Assembly (NCBI RefSeq): GCF_000799465.1
Contig: NZ_JUGU01000001.1
Span: forward strand, 1,984,001-2,048,000
DNA: 64,000 nucleotides
Reading direction: 5' to 3'
Source of the DNA: Psychroserpens sp. Hel_I_66
GTDB lineage: Bacteria; Bacteroidota; Bacteroidia; Flavobacteriales; Flavobacteriaceae
Positions 1 to 7,607 of the stretch are shown piece by piece; position 1 is the first letter of the stretch; each line of letters starts with the position of its first letter. Both the position numbers and the translations under genes were made by a program. The notes beneath the pieces were generated by a model. The model made no database searches. It was not told the DNA's origin and saw only the letters and a program-made list of their open reading frames with translations.

Positions 1-180
1 GAGCGTAAGCGCACCAAAGAGCAAATAGACAATTACAATAAAAAAGTAAATGAGGTAAACAAGGGAGCAGATTTATATAACAAAACCAATGCAGATCTAA
101 ATAATAAGCGTCAAAATATTATCAATAATTTAAATGAAGCTAATTCCAACTTTTTGTCTAAACATATACCTAATGATTAA
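1..180 (+). CDS. C-terminal end of an unrecognised protein (cut by window edge)
   Basis: An open frame enters the window at base 1 and ends at TAA 178-180, giving the last 59 residues of a protein. The fragment is hydrophilic, rich in Asn, Lys, Glu and Asp, with no membrane segment and a heptad-like pattern of hydrophobic residues, so a helical or coiled-coil tail is likely. I recognise no family. It ends about 115 bases before the YebC-family gene on the same strand. The full gene lies left of the window. Confidence 0.6.
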   Translation, partial: ERKRTKEQIDNYNKKVNEVNKGADLYNKTNADLNNKRQNIINNLNEANSNFLSKHIPND

Positions 181-295
181 ATTTCCTCGAAATTTATTTT
201 TGAATTGTCATCGTAAACTTTAAATCTATATAATTGTTAATCTATCATAATTTCAATAATTTTGATATCATTAAAACTACATAAATAACTTAGTA

Positions 296-1045
296 ATGGG
301 AAGAGCTTTTGAATTTCGCAAAGCAAGAAAAATGAAACGATGGTCTGCAATGAGCAAAGCCTTTACTCGTATTGGCAAAGACATTGTAATGGCTGTAAAA
401 GAAGGCGGTCCAGATCCAGATGCTAATTCCCGTTTGCGTGCAGTCATTCAAAATGCCAAGGCTGTAAATATGCCAAAAGATAATGTGGAGCGTGCCATTA
501 AACGTGCTTCCGATAAATCTCAAGGTGATTATAAAGAAGTGGTTTTTGAAGGCTATGCACAACATGGTATCGCAGTTCTCATTGAAACTGCAACCGATAA
601 CAACACGCGTACAGTGGCAAACGTTCGCTCCTATTTCAACAAAACCGATGGTAGTTTAGGCACCTCTGGCTCAGTCGTCTTTATGTTTGACCATACTTGT
701 AATTTCAAAATTCAAGGTGAAGATTTAAATCTAGAAGATTTAGAACTAGAACTTATAGATTTTGGCGTTGAAGAAATCTTTGAAGATACAGATGAAGATG
801 AAGATGGCAACGAAGTCACAAGCATCATGATCTATGCACCTTTTGAAAGTTTTGGAAACATTCAATCCTATCTCGAGGAAAACGATATAGAAATTATCTC
901 TTCAGGTTTTGAACGTATTCCACAGGTTACAAAAAAGCTTTCTGCGGAAGAAGCGCTAGACGTTGAAAAACTGCTCGATAAGTTAGAAGAAGATGATGAT
1001 GTGCAGAACGTGTATCACACGATGGAAGAATCTACAGAGGAGTAA
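296..1045 (+). CDS. yebC: YebC/PmpR/TACO1-family protein
   Basis: The 249 residues match the full length of the YebC family. The N-terminus (MGRAFEFRKARKMKRWS) is the form seen in Bacteroidota, followed by the conserved KAFTRIGKDI and GGPDPDANSRLR segments and the PKDNVERAIKRA helix. An acidic stretch near residues 160-172 joins the middle and last domains. The family is usually annotated as a transcriptional regulator (PmpR), while the mitochondrial homologue TACO1 and recent work on bacterial members point to a role at the ribosome on difficult peptides such as proline runs. It is probably cytosolic and monocistronic. The ATG at 296 fits the conserved N-terminus. Confidence 0.93.
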   Translation: MGRAFEFRKARKMKRWSAMSKAFTRIGKDIVMAVKEGGPDPDANSRLRAVIQNAKAVNMPKDNVERAIKRASDKSQGDYKEVVFEGYAQHGIAVLIETATDNNTRTVANVRSYFNKTDGSLGTSGSVVFMFDHTCNFKIQGEDLNLEDLELELIDFGVEEIFEDTDEDEDGNEVTSIMIYAPFESFGNIQSYLEENDIEIISSGFERIPQVTKKLSAEEALDVEKLLDKLEEDDDVQNVYHTMEESTEE

Positions 1046-1127
1046 ATTTTAATTACAGCGAAGGCAGAAACACACACTATTTAATAACAAGTCATAGATC
1101 ACTATTTTCGCAGCAATCACAGATTAC

Positions 1128-2357
1128 TCAAGAATTCTTTTCCTCAATCCACTTGCTCATATATTTTGTACTTTGCAAGGTATGATGCTGAAGCATTTGA
1201 CCGATAAAATTTTGCTGTCTATAAATACCTAAATTTTGAGAAAGTTCGTTAATACACTTCTCGAATTTTTCTTCAAAATCAGATTTTGAAAATTGGGTTC
1301 TCAATATTTTAAATCCGAGAGTCTGTTGTAAGTCCCAAAGTTGTACGTTTTGGTATAATGCTATGGCGTGTGTCACAAAATCTTCTGCAGTATTACAAAC
1401 AAAATCTTGATTTTTATTTTCAATAATCCCTTCTACTCCAATAGATGTAGACACAAAAGGCGTCCCATTTTTCATAGCATCAAAGAGCTTACCCTTTAAT
1501 CCTGCTCCAAAACGCATTGGCGCCAACAGTACTTTCGCGTGACCCATTACCTCATCAACGTCTTCAGCAAAACCTTTAATTAAAAAGCCTTCTCTTTCGT
1601 TGTGCAATTGATTGATTTTTTGCGAAGCGTAAGCACCATAATTATGTAACTCTGCATGAGGCAGTTTAGCTTTAATCTCTTTCCAAAGGGTGTGTTTTAG
1701 ATAGGATAATGCATCATAGTTTGGCTCATGGAGAAAGTTTCCAATAGTGATAAAATGCTGTCGTTCATCAAAAGTTGGAAGTATTTTAATGTGTTCTTCG
1801 GAAAGATCCGGAATCAAAAAAGGCAAATAAAGTAATAAAGAGTCATCGATTTTAAACCTTTTTTTGAGCAGGCTCATTTCCGCAGTAGAAATGATTAAAC
1901 TCAAATCACATCTATAAATGCTTGCAATTTCTCGTTTTGTAGTATCACTAAAAAGATAGTCATCACTAATGATTGCATTCTCTTTCAACGCTCGCTGTCG
2001 AGCGCGCCTTAAGAAATGCAGGTCTTCGGTATCCAAAATTTTTATTGCGTTTGGGCAATGCTCCGTTACGCGCCAACCAAACTGTTCTTCGGTCATGAAC
2101 CTATCAAAGAGAACAAGATTTGGATTCAGGTTTATAATAAAATCATCAAAACTAGAATGGTTGAGTGCAATGGTTTCCCTTTTAACATTGATAGTTTCGA
2201 GGTCAAAAGCATTATCACTTTTTGCACAGGCACTCGCAAATGTGATTTTGTAATCTTGAGATTGGAAAAAAGAAATAAGCTGCATCATCCTGCTTCCTGC
2301 TGCAGAACTTCTAGGTTCTGGCCACACGAAACCAATGATCAATACTTTCTTTTTCAA
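1128..2357 (-). CDS. Glycosyltransferase (GT4-like, GT-B fold)
   Basis: The protein has 409 residues. The N-terminal half starts with a Rossmann-like strand (KKKVLIIGFVWPEP) and the C-terminal half carries the donor-binding region at about residues 278-311, with a FGAGLKGKLFDAM segment and the following GTPFVSTSIGVEG, as in GT-B enzymes of the GT4 type that use nucleotide sugars. There is no signal peptide or membrane helix, so it acts in the cytosol or at the inner membrane face. No other glycan genes are adjacent, so the acceptor is unknown. It starts 7 bases after the stop of the heme-binding gene at 2365 and is probably co-transcribed with it. Family call is good; substrate is not inferable. 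Confidence 0.8.
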   Translation of the reverse strand: MKKKVLIIGFVWPEPRSSAAGSRMMQLISFFQSQDYKITFASACAKSDNAFDLETINVKRETIALNHSSFDDFIINLNPNLVLFDRFMTEEQFGWRVTEHCPNAIKILDTEDLHFLRRARQRALKENAIISDDYLFSDTTKREIASIYRCDLSLIISTAEMSLLKKRFKIDDSLLLYLPFLIPDLSEEHIKILPTFDERQHFITIGNFLHEPNYDALSYLKHTLWKEIKAKLPHAELHNYGAYASQKINQLHNEREGFLIKGFAEDVDEVMGHAKVLLAPMRFGAGLKGKLFDAMKNGTPFVSTSIGVEGIIENKNQDFVCNTAEDFVTHAIALYQNVQLWDLQQTLGFKILRTQFSKSDFEEKFEKCINELSQNLGIYRQQNFIGQMLQHHTLQSTKYMSKWIEEKNS

Positions 2358-2364
2358 AATTTGG

Positions 2365-2838
2365 CTATTGTGCTTTTAGCTGCTCTTGATATTTGGCTCT
2401 CACTTGTTTTCCCCACGCAACAACTGCTGCGATTTGCTCATCTGTTAAATTGGCATCACCATGCGTATAGGTGTAAGATTCTAAAGGCATCTTTTTTTCT
2501 TCAACCTCCTCTACCAATTCATGGATTTTATGTTCTTTCTTTTTCAAATCGTAATCACTCCAAGCAGACGCGTTAAAATGTTTTTTTCCGTCTTCAATAT
2601 GCTCTGCCAACCAATAATTTACTGGTGTAATCTTATCGTACCATGGATATCTCGTAAAATCACTATGGCAATCAAAACAAGTGGTCTCTAATATATTTTG
2701 AACTTTGCTTGGCGGATTTGTCTCTGCAATGAAAGCATCAACAGTAGATAATTTACCTTCGTTTCTATCTGGTCCAAAAAATTGCATTATGATAAATACA
2801 ACTAAGAGCACAACAAGTATTTTTTTAATAATTTTCAT
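2365..2838 (-). CDS. Membrane-anchored c-type heme-binding domain protein
   Basis: This 157-residue protein has an N-terminal membrane anchor (about residues 6-22) and then a single c-type heme site CFDCH at residues 54-58. The surrounding sequence, with the downstream YPWYDKITPVNYW segment and KKMP with Met117 as likely axial ligand, fits the small haem-binding domain family common in Bacteroidota. The heme domain should face the periplasm and move electrons or sense redox state. Its partner is unknown. The gene is first in a two-gene minus-strand unit with the glycosyltransferase, and is divergent from the gene at 2886 with only 47 bases between them. Confidence 0.85.
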   Translation of the reverse strand: MKIIKKILVVLLVVFIIMQFFGPDRNEGKLSTVDAFIAETNPPSKVQNILETTCFDCHSDFTRYPWYDKITPVNYWLAEHIEDGKKHFNASAWSDYDLKKKEHKIHELVEEVEEKKMPLESYTYTHGDANLTDEQIAAVVAWGKQVRAKYQEQLKAQ

Positions 2839-2885
2839 ATTTTTGACTTAAGTAATTTAGAAGCGTTAAAAATAAGAAAATCAAA

Positions 2886-3479
2886 TTGACTACCGAAGAA
2901 CTTTATAAAGAATTAAATTACGTCAACCATTCTCGTGAAAAACGTTTGTTTTACGCAAATTTGGTTATTGACAATACTGATCTGATTCCGAAGTTATTAG
3001 ACATTTTATTCATGGTGGATGATAAAATCTCATGTAGGGCAGCCTGGGTTTTTGAGTTTATGTGTGGTGAAAAATTACAATCTATTATCCCACATTTAGA
3101 TCATTTTACAGAGCATATGCATCGCGTACATTTAGATCCTGCTGTACGACCTGTTGCCAAAGTTTGCGAGTACTTGATTAACGCTTATTACTCAAAAGAG
3201 GATAACAAAATTAAAAACGCACTGAGTGAAAAACATAAAGAAAAAATTGTTGAAGCTTGTTTTGATTGGTTGATCAATGACGAAAAAGTCGCAGCGAAAG
3301 CCTACTCCATGCAATCCCTGTATCTCCTCGGAAATGATATTATTTGGATCCACCCAGAGTTGATAATCATTCTAGAACGCGATTTCAGTTCTCAAAGCGC
3401 TGCATTTAAGGCCAGAGCAAGACATATTTTAAAAAAATTAAAACAAAAAAATCCCAATCTTAAAAATCGGTTTTCGTAA
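2886..3479 (+). CDS. HEAT-repeat-like protein upstream of purB
   Basis: The frame begins at TTG 2886 and codes for 197 residues without signal peptide or membrane helix. It is all-helical in appearance, with repeated segments such as DKISCRAAWVFEFM, DPAVRPVAKVCEYL, DEKVAAKAYSMQSL and SAAFKARARHILKKL that resemble HEAT-type repeats. Close relatives sit before purB in many Flavobacteriaceae and are often labelled adenylosuccinate lyase, but nothing of the lyase fold or its signature is present, so that label looks copied from the neighbour. The gene ends 38 bases before the purB ATG. No ATG is available near the N-terminus, so TTG is the best start. Function unknown. Confidence 0.75.
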   Translation: MTTEELYKELNYVNHSREKRLFYANLVIDNTDLIPKLLDILFMVDDKISCRAAWVFEFMCGEKLQSIIPHLDHFTEHMHRVHLDPAVRPVAKVCEYLINAYYSKEDNKIKNALSEKHKEKIVEACFDWLINDEKVAAKAYSMQSLYLLGNDIIWIHPELIIILERDFSSQSAAFKARARHILKKLKQKNPNLKNRFS

Positions 3480-3488
3480 ATCAAATCG

Positions 3489-3496
3489 TATCTTTG
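3489..3496 (+). promoter_or_regulatory. Likely -7 promoter element of purB
   Basis: TATCTTTG matches the Bacteroidota -7 consensus TAnnTTTG. It lies 21 bases upstream of the ATG at 3518, and no good TTG is seen at the -33 position. It suggests that purB is transcribed from its own start as well as, or instead of, from the gene before it, and argues against a start at the TTG inside this box (3494). Confidence 0.5.
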
Positions 3497-3517
3497 ATCC
3501 TTCTTAAAAAACAACCA

Positions 3518-4861
3518 ATGTCAATATCATCTCTCAATGCCATCTCACCAATTGATGGTCGCTATAGAAATAAAGTGAGTCAACTTGCCGATTACTTTTC
3601 TGAAGAAGCTCTTATAAAATATCGTGTTTTAGTAGAAATCGAATATTTTATTGCGCTTTGCGAAGCAAATTTACCTCAATTAGCAGATGTTGATGCAGCG
3701 GTTTTTGAAGATTTAAGAAGTATTTATAAAACTTTTTCTTCGGAAGATGCACAAGCCATAAAAGATATTGAGGCCACAACAAACCATGATGTTAAAGCGG
3801 TTGAGTATTTTATAAAGGAAAAATTTGACGCACTCAAGTTAGAAAAATTTAAAGAGTTTATCCATTTTGGATTAACATCTCAAGATATCAATAATACAGC
3901 CATTCCATTGAGCATTAAAGAGGCGATGAACGCTGTGTATGTGCCAGAATATTTAGAGGTTTTAAACAGACTAAAAGAATTGGCTAAAGACTGGGCTGAC
4001 ATCCCGATGTTGGCAAGAACACATGGCCAACCTGCCTCTCCTACTCGACTAGGCAAAGAAATTGAAGTTTTTGCAGTACGATTAGAAGAGCAATTCAATT
4101 TATTGAATGATGTCCCTAGTGCAGCAAAGTTTGGTGGCGCAACCGGCAATTTCAATGCACACAAAGTGGCTTACCCAAATGTAGATTGGAAGGCGTTCGG
4201 GACAAAATTTGTACAAGAAAAGTTAGGCTTATACCATTCTTTTCCAACAACACAAATTGAGCATTACGATCACATGGCAGCTTTGTTTGATGCCTTGAAA
4301 CGCATCAACACGATTCTTATCGACCTAGATCGTGATATTTGGACTTATGTCTCTATGGACTATTTCAAACAAAAAATCAAAAAAGGGGAAGTTGGGAGTA
4401 GTGCAATGCCACATAAAGTAAACCCTATAGATTTTGAAAACTCTGAAGGTAATCTAGGTCTCGCAAATGCTATTTTTGAACACTTATCTGCAAAACTGCC
4501 TATTTCGAGATTACAGCGCGATTTAACAGATAGTACGGTACTTAGAAATGTTGGTGTGCCTTTTGGACATACCATCATTGGTTTTAAATCAACTTTAAAA
4601 GGACTAAACAAACTATTGCTTAACGAGCCAAAATTTGCCCAAGATTTAGAAAATAACTGGGCTGTTGTTGCAGAGGCAATCCAAACGATTTTACGTCGTG
4701 AAGCATACCCTAATCCTTATGAAGCATTGAAAGGTTTGACGAGAACCAATAGCGTTATTAACGAAAAGTCTATTTCAGAATTTATTGATACCTTAGAGGT
4801 TTCCGAAGACATTAAAACGGAATTAAAATCCATCAACCCAAGTAACTATACAGGAATATAA
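3518..4861 (+). CDS. purB: Adenylosuccinate lyase
   Basis: PurB splits adenylosuccinate to AMP and fumarate, and SAICAR to AICAR, in purine synthesis. The 447 residues (from ATG 3518, MSISSLNAISPIDGRY) have the family opening and the fumarase/aspartase signature SSAMPHKVNP near residues 294-303, with the TSQDINNTA and ARTHGQPASPT active-site segments upstream. It is a full-length cytosolic enzyme. A TTG start 24 bases upstream would add eight residues but overlaps a likely promoter box, so ATG is preferred. A small membrane protein follows after 4 bases. The only other purine gene here is purL at 47490. Confidence 0.97.
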   Translation: MSISSLNAISPIDGRYRNKVSQLADYFSEEALIKYRVLVEIEYFIALCEANLPQLADVDAAVFEDLRSIYKTFSSEDAQAIKDIEATTNHDVKAVEYFIKEKFDALKLEKFKEFIHFGLTSQDINNTAIPLSIKEAMNAVYVPEYLEVLNRLKELAKDWADIPMLARTHGQPASPTRLGKEIEVFAVRLEEQFNLLNDVPSAAKFGGATGNFNAHKVAYPNVDWKAFGTKFVQEKLGLYHSFPTTQIEHYDHMAALFDALKRINTILIDLDRDIWTYVSMDYFKQKIKKGEVGSSAMPHKVNPIDFENSEGNLGLANAIFEHLSAKLPISRLQRDLTDSTVLRNVGVPFGHTIIGFKSTLKGLNKLLLNEPKFAQDLENNWAVVAEAIQTILRREAYPNPYEALKGLTRTNSVINEKSISEFIDTLEVSEDIKTELKSINPSNYTGI

Positions 4862-4865
4862 CCTT

Positions 4866-5051
4866 ATGAAAATGCCCTCTAGAAATACATTAACTTTATT
4901 GTCATCTGGACTTATTGTTGTTGCTTTTTTAGTATTTGGGATCTTAGATATTCTAGATTACGTTATTGTGAAAATCATTCTTTTTTCGTCATTTGCTGTA
5001 CTGGCCTTTTATTTAATAAGTATCGTGCTTAAAGATCCTGAAACCGATTAG
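4866..5051 (+). CDS. Small two-helix membrane protein
   Basis: The 61-residue product has a short charged start (MKMPSRNT) and two hydrophobic helices, roughly residues 9-27 and 32-54, ending in a polar DPETD tail. It begins 4 bases after the purB stop and is probably in the same transcript. I do not recognise the family. The close spacing, a clean ATG and a good membrane topology support a real gene. Confidence 0.65.
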   Translation: MKMPSRNTLTLLSSGLIVVAFLVFGILDILDYVIVKIILFSSFAVLAFYLISIVLKDPETD

Positions 5052-5109
5052 ATAGATCCATATTCTAAAATCAACTAACTGTCAAACGTTTTATTCTGAA
5101 CAAAAAAAA

Positions 5110-5137
5110 CCACCTCAAGTGGTCAGACCTGAAGTGG
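5110..5137 (-). terminator. Rho-independent terminator of the ECF sigma/DUF4252 operon
   Basis: On the minus strand CCACTTCA pairs with TGAGGTGG (one G-U pair) and is followed by a run of eight T residues. It lies about 60 bases after the stop of the last DUF4252 gene. Confidence 0.7.
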
Positions 5138-5196
5138 CAATTAACATTTAAATCAATATATGATATTGGTTTAAATTACTGTGATAAGCTTAAAGC

Positions 5197-5742
5197 TTAT
5201 TTAAAGAATTCTGAAAATTTACCCAATTGGGAATTGTCAATATCTGAATCCTGTAATACTTTTGCAAGCTGTGCGATTTTAGTAAAGTTCATATCATCAC
5301 CCAAAACCCTTATAACAGCAAAACCTGTATCGTTAGAATTTCCGAAGAGTATAAACTCGTCTACATTATCGCCTTCTCCTATGCACTTAATTACGAATTT
5401 TCCATCTGTGGAGTTTCCGCCACGCATCAATTCCTCATACTTTGGATCTTTTAAGATGGTCTTTACTTTCCCATATTCGATCTCCATTTGTTCCTTATTA
5501 TTTTCATCAAGAACAAATGCGATAACACTTAGTTTCTCTATAGATTCATAGGCTTCCAATTGTTCTTTTGTGAGTGACTCTTCATCGATTTTCAACATGC
5601 TAATAGGCACATCCAAAGACGTAAATCCTGGAGCTAGCTCATTGTCTACGTAGTAGGTTTGCAATGTTAAATCTTGGTTGCAACTTTGTAGGGTTACAAC
5701 CAAAACAAACATCATGATTATAGTTTTGATTGATGTGTTCAT
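5197..5742 (-). CDS. DUF4252 lipoprotein
   Basis: The 181-residue protein has a lipoprotein signal ending in LQSC (Cys21), so it should be anchored in the envelope. The body resembles DUF4252, a Bacteroidota domain of unknown function usually encoded beside ECF sigma and anti-sigma genes. It starts 2 bases after the stop of the related DUF4252 gene at 5745 and ends the minus-strand operon. The pair is paralogous in outline but the present copy is lipidated while the first has an ordinary signal peptide. Biochemical role unknown. Confidence 0.8.
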   Translation of the reverse strand: MNTSIKTIIMMFVLVVTLQSCNQDLTLQTYYVDNELAPGFTSLDVPISMLKIDEESLTKEQLEAYESIEKLSVIAFVLDENNKEQMEIEYGKVKTILKDPKYEELMRGGNSTDGKFVIKCIGEGDNVDEFILFGNSNDTGFAVIRVLGDDMNFTKIAQLAKVLQDSDIDNSQLGKFSEFFK

Positions 5743-5744
5743 GA

Positions 5745-6314
5745 TTAGTTCTTTTTACCTACTTTTTCTAAGTTCTTACCTCCTGGTACATTCATAGTAC
5801 TTGTAATTTTAGAGATTTCTCTTAAATCTATATCACCTGTAATAGACACTACCACGGTTTCAAACTCACGTTTTTCTCCATTAATTGTGATACTCTTCTC
5901 TTTTGTAAGTTCACCTAAACCATTGATAAGCATAAATAACTCTTTTACATGGTTTTCATCTCTACCTTCTTTGACATAGAATTTTACGGTTTGGTCACCA
6001 TCTTTAAAACGCATCAATTCACTTAGGTTTGCTTTACTCACATGACCTTCTGCATCTGCTTTCATGTTAGCAGAAATTGATGAATTACCTGTACTCAAAA
6101 TTTTCACACTCTGGATTTTCTTGACCATTTCCATAAACTTCTGCGCGTCTGGATCGTCTAAATCAATGTCCATACTGGCAATCATACTAAACATTTTTTG
6201 ATTGATAACACCAGAGCTCACATCTTTCATGTCCTCATATTTATCAAACATACTTTGTCCAAAGGAGACTGCACTTGTGAGTGCTATTGCGATTATTAAT
6301 ATTAACTTCTTCAT
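5745..6314 (-). CDS. DUF4252 secreted protein
   Basis: The product has 189 residues with a signal peptide cut after about residue 19 (SAVSFGQ) and then a DUF4252 domain, including the MFSMIASMDIDLDDPDAQ and MVKKIQSVKIL segments typical of the family. It sits between the anti-sigma-like gene (11 bases upstream) and a second DUF4252 gene (2 bases downstream), so it should be produced under the control of the ECF sigma factor at 6852. The location is periplasm or outer membrane. No catalytic motif is visible. Confidence 0.83.
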   Translation of the reverse strand: MKKLILIIAIALTSAVSFGQSMFDKYEDMKDVSSGVINQKMFSMIASMDIDLDDPDAQKFMEMVKKIQSVKILSTGNSSISANMKADAEGHVSKANLSELMRFKDGDQTVKFYVKEGRDENHVKELFMLINGLGELTKEKSITINGEKREFETVVVSITGDIDLREISKITSTMNVPGGKNLEKVGKKN

Positions 6315-6325
6315 AATTTCTAGTT

Positions 6326-6865
6326 TTAGTTTTTATTTGTTTTGTGTTTTGTTTTGTTTTGTTTTTTCTTTTTTGATTTAAAAATTTTATCTGTTGCTTC
6401 GGAAAACTCTGAAACCGGTTCAAATTGTTCTGCACCTTCAGATAGTTTGTTGGACATCAAACCAAATGCTGCAACATTGCTCTCTGCTTGTTCAAATTTT
6501 GAACCCACAAGGCTAAAGACTTCTACTGCTTGATCGTAATCTTTTTGTTCTTGTGCACTTAATTGGCTATATGTCATTTTCTTATTACCAAATTGGGTGG
6601 TAAAAATCCCTAACGAAAGCACTAATAACGCAGCGACAGAAATCCATTGATAGATATAACTCTTTTTAGTTTTTAATGGGACGTCCTTTGTATATAAATC
6701 CTCTTGTTTTGTAGCGTTAAAGTATTGAAACATGGTTTTGTACGACTCCAAATGTGGTGGCACCTCATCTTGAGCAAAATAAGCTTTGAGCTGTTGCTCT
6801 TCCTTTATGGTAGTCTCACCATTGTCATACTTTTCCAGTAATTTTTCTATACTATTTAATACCAT
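6326..6865 (-). CDS. Anti-sigma-factor-like membrane protein
   Basis: This 179-residue protein has a cytoplasmic N-terminal part of about 70 residues (with LEKYDNGETTIKEEQQLKAYF, a pattern common at the start of Bacteroidota anti-sigma-like proteins), one membrane helix near residues 73-92 and an external part of about 85 residues. It overlaps the end of the sigma factor gene by 14 bases, the usual arrangement for a sigma/anti-sigma pair. I infer that it binds and holds the sigma factor at the membrane. The C-terminus is a Lys/Asn/Thr-rich tail coded by a run of short A-rich repeats. Confidence 0.7.
   Translation of the reverse strand: MVLNSIEKLLEKYDNGETTIKEEQQLKAYFAQDEVPPHLESYKTMFQYFNATKQEDLYTKDVPLKTKKSYIYQWISVAALLVLSLGIFTTQFGNKKMTYSQLSAQEQKDYDQAVEVFSLVGSKFEQAESNVAAFGLMSNKLSEGAEQFEPVSEFSEATDKIFKSKKKKQNKTKHKTNKN
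6347..6361 (+). repeat. Short TTTTG pentanucleotide repeat within the anti-sigma gene 3' end
   Basis: Three perfect TTTTG units, with partly matching DNA on each side, lie over the last codons of the minus-strand anti-sigma-like gene, where they encode the Lys/Asn/Thr-rich tail. Such a run is prone to slippage. Confidence 0.6.
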
Positions 6866-7361
6866 AGCGATGTGTATTAGTTAATTTTTCTCTTATTGTT
6901 TTTCTAGCTCTTGATAACGCGACTCTAATTGCTGTAGGATTCATATCTACTACTTTTGCAATCTCCTCAAAATCATACTCTTCTATATCTCTAAGCTGTA
7001 ATATTATTTTTTGTTGCTCTGGCAACTCCTCAATTATTTTTGACACCCAATCCACACTGTCCCTAGCTTCTACTTGCTTCTCCAAAGAGGTGTTTTTCTC
7101 TTCGTAATTACTATGAACTATTTTCAAATTCTGTGCCTGTTTTGATTTCAATCGATCTAAACAAAAATTCTTTGTCATGGTCATCGAAAATGCTTCAACG
7201 TTATTGTAGTCGGCAATTTTCTGTTTATTCTTCCATAATTTCAATAAAATCTCTTGCGTTGCGTCTTCTGCTTCTTCTCGAGAAACCAGCAGTCTTTTAG
7301 CTAAACGAAAGACCTTATCCTTAAAAGGCATTACCAATTTTGTAAAATCAGTTTGTGTCAT
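6852..7361 (-). CDS. ECF-type RNA polymerase sigma factor
   Basis: The 169 residues contain region 2 (about 10-75, with EEAEDATQEILLKLWKNKQ) and region 4 (about 115-160, with LPEQQKIILQLRDIEEYDFEEIAKVV and a helix-turn-helix ending in SRARKTIREKL). These are the two domains of group 4 sigma factors. It heads a minus-strand operon with an anti-sigma-like gene and two DUF4252 genes, so it probably responds to an envelope signal and controls this operon. The target promoters cannot be told from the sequence. Confidence 0.93.
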   Translation of the reverse strand: MTQTDFTKLVMPFKDKVFRLAKRLLVSREEAEDATQEILLKLWKNKQKIADYNNVEAFSMTMTKNFCLDRLKSKQAQNLKIVHSNYEEKNTSLEKQVEARDSVDWVSKIIEELPEQQKIILQLRDIEEYDFEEIAKVVDMNPTAIRVALSRARKTIREKLTNTHRYGIK

Positions 7362-7607
7362 TGTTGGTTGATTGGTTAAAAACAGGTGATTATTCTGCTT
7401 CTTACTATTACGACGACTGTGTCTCAGTTTTGTTACAGGATAATTTTTTAATTTACAATAATGTAAGTAAATTTAGAGTTTAGTAGACTAAAGCACTATT
7501 GGTCACTAAGACTATTGAAAAAGAAAATTAATCTAAAATTTCAGAAAAAAGTAAGATTATGCTATGATCCCTTCTTTTACTTCGGAAATTTTAAAACAAA
7601 AAAACAT

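Noticed and set aside
290..565. A 91-codon minus-strand frame over the YebC gene
   Set aside because: It is antisense to a well-conserved gene and has no family character.
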